57,917 nucleotides of DNA from Bigelowiella natans CCMP2755 (lineage: Eukaryota; Cercozoa; Chlorarachniophyceae). A program made the position numbers and the translations under genes. Under the pieces are notes generated by a model. The model saw only the letters and a program-made list of their open reading frames with translations. It searched no databases and was not told the DNA's origin. This document shows positions 1 to 13,184 of the stretch, one piece after another. Positions within the stretch are counted from its first letter, which is position 1; each line of letters opens with the position of its first letter. The stretch is from assembly GCA_000320545.1 (NCBI GenBank), contig ADNK01000127.1, positions 1 to 57,917 on the forward strand, read 5' to 3'.

Positions 1-24
1 CGACAGAGAGATAGAGCTGGCTGC

Positions 25-68
<44 letters not shown>

Positions 69-189
69 CTCTCCTGATCCTAGCTAAAAAAATGATGATC
101 TTCGAGAATTCCACCTCTGGCTGCTAATCGTACTCCCCTCCTACCGCCCAATATTATCACTATTGTTTATCCTCATGATGTAGCATTTC

Positions 190-791
190 CTACATATAAT
201 TCACCTCAATCGCCTGGTTCTTGCTCATGCGGCGCACTTGCTGAGGAATTGGAGTGTGAACGACTCTGTCGCCATGCCCTGCAATTGCAGATAATCTTCA
301 ATACTTTTTTGGTGAGAAATAGCCTTTATATCCACTCAAAGTGATGGATATGTCAATCGACGATTCCCTGAAACCTCTTTATTTTTCTGTCTATTTTTAA
401 GTAACAGAAATAGAGGGATGTTGCACCGCAATGGCAGAAGTTGTAGGAGAGTTCTGATGTGGTGTCATACCGCATTGGCCGTCTTTTCCGTATCCCCATG
501 TGAATACCTTCCCCTGGGGATTTTGTTGTTAATTACGTTTGTATTTTAATATCACATGGCCATTTGGATCAAAGACCGATGTGTATATTCGGAAAATGAC
601 ACCAATAGCGTAACATATGTGCGTGCGTGTGTGTGTGTGTGTGTGTGTGCGTGTGTGATGCCCGTGTATTTGTCACGCACATCCTCGGTGATCGCAGCAC
701 TATGGTACAACCCAGCGTCAATCTAAGCAGCAGAATAAGGATGATCATATCGACACTCGCACAAGCTTTCACAAGTAGTAGAAGTACCGGC

Positions 792-826
<35 letters not shown>

Positions 827-1747
827 AAGAAGAAGAAGAAGAAGAAGAAGAAGAAATAGCAGTAGTATTGACCTTCACTATTTTTTGAGTCGGGCCAAAC
901 GCTTTTATCTGTGTCGGGGTGCGCGTGTATCGATCACTGCTGGACCCACCACCTTGGACGATGATGAGACCAATAACAGAAACAAAAAAATAATCAGGGA
1001 TTGCGTGCATCTATGCATTTTTGCGTGGGTGCGGATGGAAAATAGCTCAACTCTGCTAGTAGTATTGCGGCTAGTACTGCAGCCCACCTAATCCTGTTTG
1101 GCCGTAGTCTCCCGCCCCAAAAGAATACAGCTTTCCGTCCTACCAGCGGATGAGGATGAGGAGGAGGAGAAGGAAGGGAGGGGTGGTGGGGGGAGGGAGG
1201 GAGGGAACAAAACAAAAGTAACAGACGCAGGAGGAGGAGGAAGAATAATCAGGATTTGGTCGTATCGGTATGCTTTCTATCTCGAGCTTTCTGTTTGGAT
1301 GCAAACGGCAGCGGCAGCAGCAAAAGGAGGAAGAGTAATGACAACACTAGCATTGATGACGATGATGATAGGGATGATGATGATGATGGTGATAATGAAG
1401 ATGATACCTTGGTAAGGGCGAGTGAGAAGGAGTTTCCGCACTTCGCATCAACCACATCGGCCAAGGTTCCCACAAGGGTCTTAGGTCATCATCAATAGAG
1501 ACCGATATTCAGAACGGGGTTTCAGCGATGAAGATGGTGGTGGTGATGATGATGATGATGATGATGATGCGGAGGACAATAGATGTGAGAAGGCAGAGGA
1601 GAGAATTTAAAAAGACCGGTGTTTGCACGTAGTAGTTATCATCTTGAAGGTCAGTTTCATCGCCAGCATAATCTCCGGTACGTTCTCTACTTCCTAACCC
1701 TAGGGCACCTTCGTACTTGGATCCCCAAGCATACAACTCTCCCTTGA

Positions 1748-1780
<33 letters not shown>

Positions 1781-2580
1781 CAGTAGTGGTGGTAGTAGTA
1801 TGTGTATCATTCTTCATAATTTCGTCGCTCGTTTGTGTCGTTTGTGTCACGGTAGTTGGCGATGCTTTTCTTCGCATTCTTCTTCTTCTTCTTCTTCTTT
1901 ATATTCTTCGTGTTTCTCTCCTTCTTGAAAGCGGTAGAAGATATTGTGTGACGTACTGGCTACTACCTGTTTTGTGACAGCGAGCATGTGTGTAGGCCCA
2001 CATGACACGCTTTCTACCTGCTTCCCTATCGCACAACAATCCCACAACTATATCAGACACATATCCCATATTTTAATGCGTGCATGCGTGCGTCCGTGCG
2101 TGCGTGTGTGTGTGTGCATGTGTGTGTGTGTGTGTGTGTGTGTACGTGTATTTTAATGTATATTCAGCGACGATATATTTAAGATCTCTGAGTAAGGAGA
2201 GGCCCCACCACGATCGTAATTATCAGGTGTTGTTATACTGCATCAATAAACTGACAACTCGCTTATTATCACCTTCCAGTGCGGATACGAGCCCAGGGGA
2301 CTTACCGTTGCCTTCTCGGCCTAATGCCTCCCCCGCGCCCCAGGTGTACACTCTTTTCCGATATTTGTTGTCAGAGTGACCGGAGAAGGAGCAGAGGTAG
2401 CAACGAAGAGGAAAGAAGAGAAATAGAGAATTCAATCGAGACAGGTGTTGTTGACATGCATTGGCGCCTTTGTGGCAGCATGGATTTCCATTATAAAACT
2501 AGGACTTTTCATTCCCTTGAAAACTTAGCTGTTCTTCAGGCAAAGAGTGCCGTTTCGCATGTTGGCGAAAGTACTATTTC

Positions 2581-2648
<68 letters not shown>

Positions 2649-2655
2649 TTTGCAT

Positions 2656-2697
<42 letters not shown>

Positions 2698-3689
2698 ATG
2701 GTTTGCTCACTTTCCGTCTTTTGAGACCGCCACCGCCACCTTTACAATGTAATTAGTGGTATCATTATTTTCATCGTCACCATCATTGTCGTGGGTTTGA
2801 GTTCGGTCATGATCGTTGTCACTATCACTATCATCATCATCATCATCATCATCATCGTAGTCATCATCGTCATCATCGCCGTCATCTTGACAACATTTTC
2901 AGAGATGTCCACGTCCTTTACGATGATGTCTGTCAACCCCTCCACGCGTCGTGGATATGACGTTTCTGAGATATCACCATGTCCTAGCACCATCCTCTTC
3001 CCTTTTTACAGTGAACATAACAGAAAGAATGATGATGATGCTGCTGATGATGATATACAGTCTTCCTGGCTCATCACGCAGGGGAAACGTCGAGACTTAC
3101 CCCTCCCCCAAGTGTATACAGCCCCATCCGATGTCACCTAATATGTGATGGTGATAGGACACCGTTGGGGACGACACGATAAAAAATTCTGTTTTTCTTC
3201 ACCCACGCAATTTTGTGTGACGCAATCGCTTTGTGTTTGTGTTTGAGTGTGTGTGTGTGTGTCGGTGTGTGTATGTGCACAAAACATGACAAAATATATA
3301 TATCATATTTGTTACAGTTCTAAACTGTATGAACATCCGACCTACCGCCATCGATGCGTAGAGCCCTGATGATAAGTAGACATAATGACAACAGGAACAC
3401 GATCATCAGCGAGCGACAAGGGCAGCTACAAAGCAAAGCCATATCTCTTCTCACTGCGAGAGGATACTATCTATGAGAGGGATATAGGTAGGAGAATATA
3501 TGGTAAGGAAATATATTCTTGACCATATATAGTACCTGCCGCAATCTTGACAACTTCCTCTACATCAAGAGCCTCAACACGGGTCGGTGTTGCCCTGTTC
3601 TTTCCGTCGCCCAGCCCTAGCTGATTCTGAAAGAACGTTACAACAGACGATGGGGTTTGTACGTGCAGGTATCCACGGTACACACACTT

Positions 3690-3720
<31 letters not shown>

Positions 3721-3726
3721 CTAAAT

Positions 3727-3789
<63 letters not shown>

Positions 3790-4163
3790 GCTCTAGTACA
3801 GACATATTGTGCGCTCCCGAAGCTGTAGACTCCATCACTGTCTTCATTGCCAGCAGCGGCTTCAGCAGCATTCTGGAACGATGTTGCCCCCGAGAAATAA
3901 AGAATTGACGATGAAATGGCCACTGCAGCAGCACTTGCAGCTCCTGCCGCTGTGATAACACGGGAGCCTCGACTGAACCGACGAAATCCCTTGCTAAATG
4001 GTAACTCCAAGACTCGAGAATGCTCATTTCCTAAACGTTTAGGGCCTTCCGCAAAGATGGACGATGATCGGCGCCGCAACAATGAAAACGACCTGCTCAG
4101 CAAACCGCCGCCACTCATGGTTGGACCTCGGCGACGCCACGAACGAAATGACCAGGCTACCAA
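190..4163 (-). CDS. RCC1-repeat (beta-propeller) protein, multi-exon
   Basis: This is a spliced gene read on the minus strand. I see at least six RCC1-type repeat pieces, each with the usual tryptophan- or phenylalanine-glycine core and GHGD or GLGD turn: near 3830-3800 and 3626-3536 (NQLGLGDGKN), 3145-3100 (TSDGAVYTWGRG), 3000-2890 (LGHGDISE), 2370-2300 (VYTWGAGEA), 1735-1640 (LYAWGSKYEGALGLG), 1130-1080 (LYSFGAGDYGQTGL), 530-470 (VFTWGYGKDGQCG) and 305-195 (GHGDRVV). Exon 2 has clear borders: acceptor after 3627 and donor at 3535. The N-terminus, starting at 4163 or at the second ATG at 4118, is rich in Arg and Ser and then has an Ala-rich hydrophobic stretch, so a mitochondrial targeting sequence or membrane anchor is possible. 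RCC1 propellers serve in chromatin, membrane-traffic and signalling proteins; the exact role here is unknown. Introns hold long microsatellites. The 3' end may lie beyond the window. Confidence 0.72.
3688..3786. repeat. Compound microsatellite (CT)n-(CA)n-(TA)n
   Basis: A CT run is followed by a short spacer, a CA run and a long TA run, all within intron 1 of the RCC1-type gene. It is one of many such tracts in the host part. Confidence 0.95.
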
Positions 4164-5430
4164 AAGGAATTAACGATTAAGTTATTCTCGGGCTCAGAAA
4201 AGGAGACAGCGCTCCAGATAGCGAGGGCTCTCGAAGGTTCAGCGATCAGTATTATGGCTAAAGTACTTCCTCCCAGCATCATGGATATGAATTAGTGTCT
4301 CTCCCTCAACATTTGTTACAGTGAACAATGTTGCCAGTCTCCGTCCCCCCCTCCATCCCCTAAGCCAAACAAGTTGATACCGCGCATGTGTGCCCTTAAA
4401 TTGAAGCAGAACCGTCCCGGCTACGACTGGCTAAGCTTGCGATTGATTCACTTCCCGTTTCTTCATCGCGACAACATTTCGTGCATCGTCGGATGTCAAG
4501 AAATAATGGGGAATCAGAAGGATTTAATTTAACATTTTTTTGCGCTAGAAACATCCTAATTTATCGAGGAATTGAAGAATGGCCAAAAAATGTTGCCATT
4601 AGCGTTGGTTCCCTTAAATTGTGATGTTCTCGAAATCTTTTGGTCGTATCCTCGACACCTGCTGATGATCAAGCGCTTGGGCGATCTGATGGAAGAAATA
4701 CTATGTCGCAGGATTGTTAATGGATTTGTTTCATACATTTATTATCTACCTTCTGCTTTAGTATTCTCAAATAAGGAACAATTTTCAGACTTATGGAGGC
4801 GGAAAACTCTCTCGCCTGTAGAGATTCGGCTTCATATTTCACCTATTTGAGATGGAAATACAGTATTTTCTAAGTTTTGATGCTACATTTCAACCCTGAT
4901 CAGGGAAACCTGCATCCATTAATTTCTGAAAATTGCATATGCCGTTGTGGGGGGTATGTAAACTTGTTGCAACTTTTTCGTGCACAAAATATTGAAAATA
5001 ACGAAAACGCTTGTCATCTTCCCTCTGAGACAATCATAAAATTTGCCGCCTTCGGAAACGGGTGTCAAACGGCGTCACCGTTCATTGCGGGCGGGAAAGG
5101 TGAGAACCGGATGATGATCGTAGAATTCCCCTCGAAATGCACCATGATGCAAGAGAGAAGTGCTTATGTGATCGGGAATTCAACGGCGTTTCCTATATCT
5201 AGGCCTCACTCATCCCGAAACAAGTCTATACATCTGACTCATTTCGTAAGGCAGCCCTCCACCCAAACTTTATTTCGTGCAGATCTTCGTTTCTCGAATG
5301 GAGGATTGTGTCCTGCATGTACTTCGATGTTTCTAAATCCGTGAGCAATAGGTTGGTCCCGAAGTCCATGTACTGACTGACATCATCCATTTTTCTTTGG
5401 ATAGAAAGGTGCCAAGATTTAGTCGAATTC
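4164..5430. other. Intergenic region between divergent genes
   Basis: This 1.27-kb stretch lies between the start of the RCC1-type gene (minus) and the F-box-like ORF (plus). It holds ORFs of 92 and 155 codons (plus, 4572-4850 and 4877-5344) and part of a 119-codon minus ORF, none with a recognisable domain. It probably contains the promoters of both flanking genes. I see no RNA gene in it. Confidence 0.5.
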
Positions 5431-6816
5431 ATGGAGGAGAACATCCCATTTGGAATGTCTGTTGCGGTGGAAGGAGTGAGCTCGGAGGAGACCCAGCAAA
5501 ACTCGTTCCCAAAAAGCATGTTTAACAGCAACGATGATGGCACTCTTTCGAGTGCAGTGACGAAAATTTCCTGGAGAGGGGGCACATACGACTGTCAGAT
5601 TATCCTGAGCCCTGAGATCGTGAGAATGGTGGCAAGAATCTTAGACCTTCACTTCCGTGCACCCCTGAGAGGCGTCTGTACAGCATGGCGAGACGCGCTT
5701 TCTGCTCGTCCAGCACTCTGCACCCCTTATTCGGATGTTTTTTACCCAAGGCTGAACAGCAATCTTCCAGGCTTAAACCCAGATCGAGTGGCCCTGTCAT
5801 TCACGGTTACTGCTCCGATGACGAGTGGAAAATCCAAGAAGCAAGACGCTGCGACTGCTACAGCAAGGGAAGTAATAACTTGTCGCAAAAGACGGGCGCC
5901 TTCCATTGTGAGTGAGCGGCGTCGTCCCTGTAGGAATCTTGGCCACGCAGAGGATAAAAGCTGTGATTGTCGATGCGAGTGCCGATTGGTTTTGTACGGC
6001 TTATACTTGCGCAACGGCTGCGGAGAGCATGTTCGGTCCAATTCAATGCGTATACGCTTTCCTTGCGAAGTATGCCGGCACCGATCGCCTGCGGGCAGCA
6101 GTCTTGTTAGTGAGGGAAAATTTGGAAGAAAGGCAATGAAGAGAAAGAGGAGATACAACATGCTGACACCGCTGCCCCCCTCATCCCCGTCGGTACCCCT
6201 AATACAGAAACCTAATGGCCAAAAGTATGAGAAGGATATCACTTTCCGAGGCGCTGACCACCGTTGCAGCTTTTCTCTCCCCGAGAAATTATTATTACAC
6301 GACGCCTGTGTCAATTGCTTAGATCGATGGAAGCATGAGAGCAGAAGTAGCCGTCCGTCTTATCTTTCCCGCAGCTTTTGTATATGCTCGCTATACGACG
6401 AAATGGGAAGTAGAGGCGATGAGAGTGCTGGGAGTAATTGGTACTTTAAACGAAGAAAACGGACAGGAATGTGTTATATAGATGGCACTAGAGGAGGGGA
6501 GGCAAAGACAAATGAACGGCAACGGTATCGACGTTCTCGTGCAATCACTGAATCGTCGCGCTCAACGCCCCCTCGGACCCCAGATCATCACCCTCTTGTT
6601 GGAGATGTAGATCTAATGCGACCCCGAACAATCACTCCTTCTGGCACTGTTTTGTTGCCGTCTTCATCATCGTCTAGATCGGCTGCGTCGTCGAGCACCA
6701 TCCAACGTTTAGCCCAGCTGTTCAATCCTTCCTCCGTTCCGGTGTCGCAGATGCTCATGCTACACGACGACGCGACAACTATGACATATCCTGATTTATG
6801 CCTCCCCTTTATCTGA
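5431..6816 (+). CDS. Possible F-box protein with Cys/Arg-rich tail
   Basis: A 461-codon reading frame without introns. Residues about 59-92 fit an F-box: a start like LSPEIVRMVARILDL, then the conserved LRGVCTAWRDAL end that resembles the F-box VCkxWrdl motif. F-boxes bind SKP1 in SCF ubiquitin ligases. After it the protein has an Arg-, Cys- and Ser-rich region (Cys clusters at about 173-180 and 212-216) with no fold I recognise and a Ser-rich stretch near the C-terminus. The opposite strand carries ORFs of 119 and 190 codons across the same DNA. I prefer the plus strand because the frame is long and the F-box match is specific. It could still be part of a spliced gene with different ends. 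Confidence 0.5.
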   Translation: MEENIPFGMSVAVEGVSSEETQQNSFPKSMFNSNDDGTLSSAVTKISWRGGTYDCQIILSPEIVRMVARILDLHFRAPLRGVCTAWRDALSARPALCTPYSDVFYPRLNSNLPGLNPDRVALSFTVTAPMTSGKSKKQDAATATAREVITCRKRRAPSIVSERRRPCRNLGHAEDKSCDCRCECRLVLYGLYLRNGCGEHVRSNSMRIRFPCEVCRHRSPAGSSLVSEGKFGRKAMKRKRRYNMLTPLPPSSPSVPLIQKPNGQKYEKDITFRGADHRCSFSLPEKLLLHDACVNCLDRWKHESRSSRPSYLSRSFCICSLYDEMGSRGDESAGSNWYFKRRKRTGMCYIDGTRGGEAKTNERQRYRRSRAITESSRSTPPRTPDHHPLVGDVDLMRPRTITPSGTVLLPSSSSSRSAASSSTIQRLAQLFNPSSVPVSQMLMLHDDATTMTYPDLCLPFI

Positions 6817-7540
6817 GAATATGCGATTAGCTGGAATTGAAAGCAGAGAAGCAGAGAATATTATCATGTCTCCCACCTGTATGCGGTACTAGGATCATAG
6901 GCTAGTGCGAGTTTAAATTTAGAAATCTTCGCGGAGCTCGTAACTCAAAGTCGACGATCTGTTACAAATATGACATAATATCTGTTTATCTAGTTATTGA
7001 CGATTTGGGCTTGCTATCTAGCTATCTAGCTATGTTTTGTGGCTTTATTCGCGTTAGATTGTCATGCGAACAATCGTGTCTATGCGCATGCTAGCACGCT
7101 AGCATGCATCTTTCGTTGCTTTCAACTTGTGATAGTATATCTAGATATCGTCAGCAAACGCAGACTATATCTGATCTAGCTGATCCGCGCCACGATACAG
7201 CACGCACATGCTAGCATATACTTGCTAACTATATCAACGATCGTAAGGCCGTCACAGAAGCAGCAGCAGCGCAAATTTAGAGCAGCGCATGTTTATTAGA
7301 TGAGCATACTAGCACAGCACATGTAAATATTACTGTAGATTGCTAGACAATTAATCATCTGCGATTTAATTTGCGGCGACTGCGCGAGCACAGCAACCAC
7401 TCAGTGCGAGAGGCATCATTGCAATAAGCTAACGCACACAATGTAGTTCGAAAAAATACTATTAATAGACACATATAATATGTAAGTCGCAAAGCATGAA
7501 CGTGCGCTGATAACCAAGAGAGAAGATGTAAATATATCAA
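6817..7540. other. Intergenic region with short palindromes
   Basis: No gene is seen between the convergent F-box-like ORF and the large receptor-like gene. The DNA is rich in short dyads built on GCTAGC and CATGC (near 7015-7035, 7085-7110 and 7205-7215). Similar motifs recur near 14,780-14,850, so they may be a dispersed host motif. Confidence 0.5.
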
Positions 7541-8027
7541 TTAATCAATCGCCTGCGTCTGAGCGCGTTCCCTTCCCATAAGATTTGCCGGGTTTTCCTT
7601 CGTTGTTGACAACGGAGAGTCGTTTGATGACATAGAATTCTGTAATTGTCCGCCGCTTCCTGCATTTCGCAACGATCCAGTTGGTGAATAACTGTTGTTG
7701 TTCCTTGTGACTCGTTTGATGTCTTCCAAAACGGGATCCTCCATAGATCGGATTTCATTGAAACGATTTGGTCGAGATTGGCGAGGAAATATAGCCCTTG
7801 GTGATGCAGCCTTTGTTAGGCGAGCAGTGGCATTCGAATCGCTAATAGAATTCCTTCCACTTGGATTTGTTGATAAGACGATCTTTGAAAAACCTTCGTT
7901 TTTGGCTGTTGGGTGAGTTGAAGTATGACCGCTATCCGTTAGCCCGCCTGGTTGATGAATGATGAAAGTACACAGGAAAAAAAAATTAGGAAGCAATGAA
8001 TGGCGGACCAACGTTATATCGCACGAT

Positions 8028-8062
<35 letters not shown>

Positions 8063-11000
8063 CACACGCACACACATACACACCTTTGCGTTGCATCATG
8101 AAGTGCATTGCATAGTAGCCTGCGTCTTTTTTGCGGAAGACGACGAACCAGAAGCAATACCCAAGAACAACGAAGTTAACCAGAGCAACCAGAAACACGA
8201 CGTATGAAAACCCTGAGAGAGTGTGCGAAGTGTCATTCAAACGAGGCATTGAAACGAGGCACTGTAATAATTAGCTGAGATATAAATAGTGCCTTCTACA
8301 AAGCTTCGAGGCAACACTCCCTCCTCGGAGAACAGGTAATTAAACATCTCCAGCAGGGACGTCAGCATCAGTAAAAAGAGAAGAGAAAGCTGAACAGGAA
8401 GCTTCCACTTCATATGGCGAACGTGCGGTCGGAGCCATAGCTGTTGTATCATCACATCAAGGTACACAGAGCCAATCATTTGATGGAGGGAAGTTCCTCA
8501 CATCCTTTCTTGCAAGGATTCTGGTTTTGAATTTTCTACCAGAAGTCCTCCAAATGTCATCATAGCCATTAAGTTCAGCGCAAGCTTCACAATCTGCGGT
8601 TAGCGAAACTTTGCTCTGCTGCATATCGTCGCTCTCATATAGATTTAACGATTCTCGTCTTTTACTGTGTAGTTTTTCACATCTTACAAGCACCTGCTCC
8701 TTGATGCCGTTGCGGGAGAGGTAGACTCGAGTCATACACAGAAAGAAAGCCAGAAGCATTTGGCATTGCAGCACCTGTAATATCATCGGGGGGAAACGAG
8801 GATCTGACGCATTCGAAAACCTGAGAAGGTCTTAGGTGGTGAGCACGAACCCAGTATCGGTTTGGAAGGTAGTCGTCGCCAAAGAATCTGTCGATGAGAA
8901 CATTCCAAAACAAAATACTTAGCATGCGACCCACTTTCCCACAGGACTCAAATTATGACAACAATGTTCCCAATCCTTTCGAGGGTGGGGGGTACTTTCG
9001 GTAGTGCCGTTGCAGAAGCTTTTCCTCACGGCGAGTCGAGTTGTAGACGCTGCGAATCTTGAGCAGCGACCAAATCGGGAAAAAGAGGCTGTGGAAACAG
9101 AGCACGACCAGACCCAACACCATAACAGGGAGATGCACTGGGCCAGCGCATTCAATGTTTGGATTCGCCCAGGAGACGAGCTCACCATTTGAGCCTATAC
9201 AGTACGATGCTCCAGCACCCAGCAGCGTCGCAGGAGTGTAAACTGCTATAAGGAAGACGAACACGTTGCCTCGGAAGTTTTTGGCCATCTCAAGCTTGCC
9301 GAATGGCCCTTTGCCGGAAAGAACAAAGGCCAGGATTAGTGCTAATAAGGAAGCGCCTAATATGACATACTCTCGGAGAAAGGCTTCGTTGTTGTCAGAG
9401 AAACACTCCGGCCCCACAGCTTGGAAATCGAAGGAGGCGACGTTTATCCACGCCAGTACTACGGTTGCAGCAGGGGCATTGGCACTCGCTGTAGTAGTGA
9501 CGAGCGCGAAAAGCTGGAGGACAAGCACGGTCCAAATTGCGAAGTCTTTTGCCTGCCAGGTTATCAAATCCCTGTATTCCTCTCCCGATCTTCCAAGCTC
9601 ACTACACCGCAAGCACGTGTACACTGAAATGAAGATAGTCGCTGCAAGGCCGATCAAAACAGCGAGTGGTAGTCCCCCCTCCAAGGACGACTCTGGGCAT
9701 GCAAAGCACTCTCCAAGCTGCTCGAAAAAGCCGTCCTGGCAGGACGAGCACAGTACCCCTTCGTAACCAGAGCCGCAATCTGCTTCACTCCCCGAGATGT
9801 CCCAGCCGCGACAGCGCGTCGTGGACGGCGCGCCGCACCTGCTGACACTACCAATCTCCTCGCTAGCAGTCCAGTACCCTGTTGAATAGCGTTTTAGCAA
9901 TGCATCAGCACGTCATTGAGTACACCAGCATCGATCATCTGCATGCTTCAAGAGCAGTCGAAGATCACGGCTCACCTTCTCGAGGCCACATTCGGTTTCC
10001 TCCAGGGCAATACGCATTGGAATCGCACGGTCGGCAGCCATCTCCAACCCCGAAGGCACAACCATCGGGATACTCCTCGATTCTCGCGCACTGGACCGAG
10101 GAGGTGAAGCGCATCGTCTCACTACATTCTGGGGTGTAGAAGAAACCAAGGCCACTCAGCGGACACTCGCCCGGGCAGGCAATTGAACCGCCTATGGCTT
10201 CGTCCGGCTGCCCCCCCCTGATCAGGCCATTTGGAAAGGAGATCCGGACAGGCTGGTATCCGCATTCCTCGTCGTCGCCACAGAGCGAGGAGTAGGAGGG
10301 CGACAAGAACGTTACGTTTGATGCGGAGCATGAGAGAACCTCCGCCTGGAGCGAGCCAATTGTCACCATAGGGCAGTTTGTAGTGCTGCCGCCACCGCTG
10401 CTGCTGCCGCTGCTATTTCCACTGAAATCAGCGCCAAGAAGGAATGGGTCCTGAATCAACGCAACGACTTCAGTGGCACCGTTTAGCGTGACCGAGTATT
10501 CTACTCTCCCATCCCCGGCCGTTTCTGTGACCGACGATAAAAGAGACCCTTCGAACCGAATAGCCCAATCAGCAATTAAAGGCCAAATCACGTCCCTCAC
10601 AGTCACTGAGAAAGGGATGCTGACGCTTTGGCCAGTGGCCTCCTCAACGATGCTGCAATCAATGAGCCCCGTACGTTCCTCGTGGACGGGACTATACACC
10701 GAGTGTAGGGTATACTCGGCACTCTCGCCGCTGCCAGTGAGGAAGGCCGCGCCATCTGCGGGATCGATAACCACCATGCTAGTATCCGACGAGACGCAAC
10801 GAATCGTAAGGTCTGGATTTCCAAGCAAGTCATTCGTCAGCGTAATGGTGGAGACTCCCTGCCCGCTAACATCCCTGTCAGCAGCCCAGGGAGGGAAGCT
10901 CTCGTGCAATAGCGTGTTTGTATTGGATATAGAGAGTTGGGCAAGGTTTTCGATAGGCGACGGCGTTGTTGGTGTTAGAGTCGAGGGAGATTGAGTTAAT

Positions 11001-13184
11001 GGGGCCTGAGTCAATGGAGCCTGAGTCAATGGAGCTTGTGTAGGCGAATATGTGAGTACGGACGTTGAAGGGGACTGGGTGAGTAAGTTTTCGCTCAATT
11101 CGAAGATTCCACCAACCTTTGATAGCCGAAGAAGGGTGGGAAAAGAACAAAGGCATATAGAAGCGTCCAGTAAAAATTGGTTGTGATGACCCGAGTACAA
11201 GTTTTAGCAGATTCATCATTCAATGCAGAAGTGGCTACCGTTGCCATGTACACAACTTGATTGTTAAAGTCAACTTCGAGATCCTAAGATTTCACTCACA
11301 ACACTTAATCGTGATTCTCTACCTCAGTTGGAAAAAGAAAGAGGTAACCGTTGCAAGTACCTGCGGCATAGCAAACCGGGCAGTCTCGATGGTCCCTCCT
11401 ACTCGAGCAGGGTCGGTCACAGCAACTACGGGGTTTCCTAAGGTGGAAATGACGAAGAATTTTTGATATTATTGTAAGTAGAGAAGCGTTAGATTGTTTG
11501 CAGATTGGACCTCCACCAAGCACAGTATCGACTGCAAAACCGTTGCTCACAACTACCCTCTTCAGCGTGTCGTTTCTCTGAGAAATGGTTTCACAACGAA
11601 GAAGAAGAAGAAGATGCGTATTACCAACCACAAATGCATGTTTACAACTAGTAAATCACGTTGTCAGAGAAGAAGAAGAAGCTTGGTACTTGCCCCCCTC
11701 CTGCGGCAAGAAGTCCTCGAGGAACTGTCTGCTCCACGGGGCTATCATATTGTAGCGAATCTATGATCAGAGCGTTGCTATATCCTATATAGTACTTCAT
11801 CATCCAAACCCTATTGTTGATAGCGTTGTTACTTCGTTCGAGGAAGGGTCCATTACTCGGAGATACGCAATTAGATCATTCTCGTCGATCAGATATCTAA
11901 AATACAGAAGCGTCAGTTTGCATCTCTCACACTCCTTGATTTCCGACGTTTAAAATTAAAGATCGTACATGTTTCCGTTGTACACATGTAAGCTTTCTAT
12001 AAATCCAAACTCTGCATTTGTTCCAACGCCATCTTGTATCGGATCCGCAGTGGAAGTGAATCCTGCAACTACTGTTGGCTGCGAAGGCATATAGAATCTA
12101 AATGAGTCTCAAGATCGTCTGCTTGCTATTACTGCCACGCAATACATTGTAAGGCTCTTCGAAGTTGATGGTGTAAATGAAGTCTGTACCACCGATATAA
12201 AACGTATTATCCGGCTCATAAGCGGCTATAGAAGTTGGTTGCTACGACAAAATGAAATCCAATATGAGCTCTGGAACAATGCAGATAGATATATCTTTGT
12301 TTTTACGAGGAAGACTGCTGCGCTGGAAGTGCCATCTTCAAAGACCGTTTCGACCTTCACATTATGGCCCAACGAATTTAGAACTTCCTATAAATATACG
12401 TTTAGAGACATTAGGGTTACCTCGCCATCTTCAACATCGACGACTCTGATAGCGTTGTTGAGCTGAAAATATGGAATGTGAGTGAAGAAGATAGGTTTTA
12501 CATCGCACTATATCTGCGGGCGGACCGTGTCACAAATAAAAAGGTCATCATTGTCGTCGCCTATCCTGAGAGCAATGCCTCTGGGACTTGAAAAACTAGA
12601 TGGATCAGGGGAAATAGGAGGCTAAACATGAGTAGGAAAAGAATATCACTTTTTAACCAAACCTGGACTGAGAACCATCTCCATCAGCAAATCCCGTTGA
12701 TTGAGGGGTTCCAGCTATTGTCCTCACTACCCCCGTGTCAAGTTGAAGAACTCGGATCGTATGATGCTCCTACAAAATTTCATCACCATTTTGTAATACC
12801 AAAATGTGTACCGTAATTCCATTGAACCTCGTCACTGAAGTAGAGAAAATTGTCCCCTTCATCTTCGATATATGCAAGGCCATATGCTCTTCCAACTAGA
12901 TCGATCCGAGTAATGAGGGAAAATAAGTTAAAACTAACCATCTGAACGTTAGACAATGTTGTCCGTACTTTGAGCACTCGATGCTGGACCATCGATGTTG
13001 GGACCTGATGCACTCGGGTTGAATCCGACAAGAATGTCCGCCATGGGCTGCAGATATATGATATGTGCGTTGCGGATTGAAACAAGTATCTAATGGTTAG
13101 GCTTACTCTTTGAAGTTGGTTAACTTGCGCTGTGACTAAGCATGGCAATACTAAAAGCAACAGCTGGAGATGGAAGCCGCCCAT
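7541..13184 (-). CDS. Large surface protein: signal peptide, NHL propeller, Cys-rich stem, multiple TM spans
   Basis: A multi-exon minus-strand gene. The start at 13184 begins a clear signal peptide (MGGFHLQLLLLVLPCLVTAQ). Exons from about 13,050 to 11,340 encode NHL-type blades: for example LAYIEDEGDNFLYFSD, IRVLQLDTGVVRTIAG, FSSPRGIALRIGDDN, TVVAGF...DGVGTNAEFGF and DPARVGGTIETARFAMP. Next come a Thr/Ser/Pro-rich linker with TQAPL repeats (about 11,080-10,970), an extracellular domain, and a Cys-rich stem whose CGSGYEGVLCSSCQDGFF pattern is EGF-like or GCC2/GCC3-like (about 9790-9700). At least seven hydrophobic spans follow (about 9690-8180), then a basic, Ser-rich cytoplasmic tail ending at 7541. 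This is the layout of a membrane receptor or channel-like protein; the ligand is unknown. Exon borders between the recognised pieces are only partly resolved. The tail intron carries a long CA repeat (8030-8078). Confidence 0.7.

Noticed and set aside
627-1091. ORFs made of VCVCVC, SSSSSS and RRRRRR runs (here and at many microsatellites in 1-31,000)
   Set aside because: They are translations of simple repeats inside introns or between genes, without any domain.
5226-5585. 119-codon minus-strand ORF overlapping the F-box-like frame
   Set aside because: It has no recognisable domain and overlaps a much longer plus-strand frame.
6817-7540. tRNA or other structured RNA among the palindromes
   Set aside because: The dyads are short GCTAGC/CATGC repeats and no cloverleaf or conserved tRNA boxes are seen.
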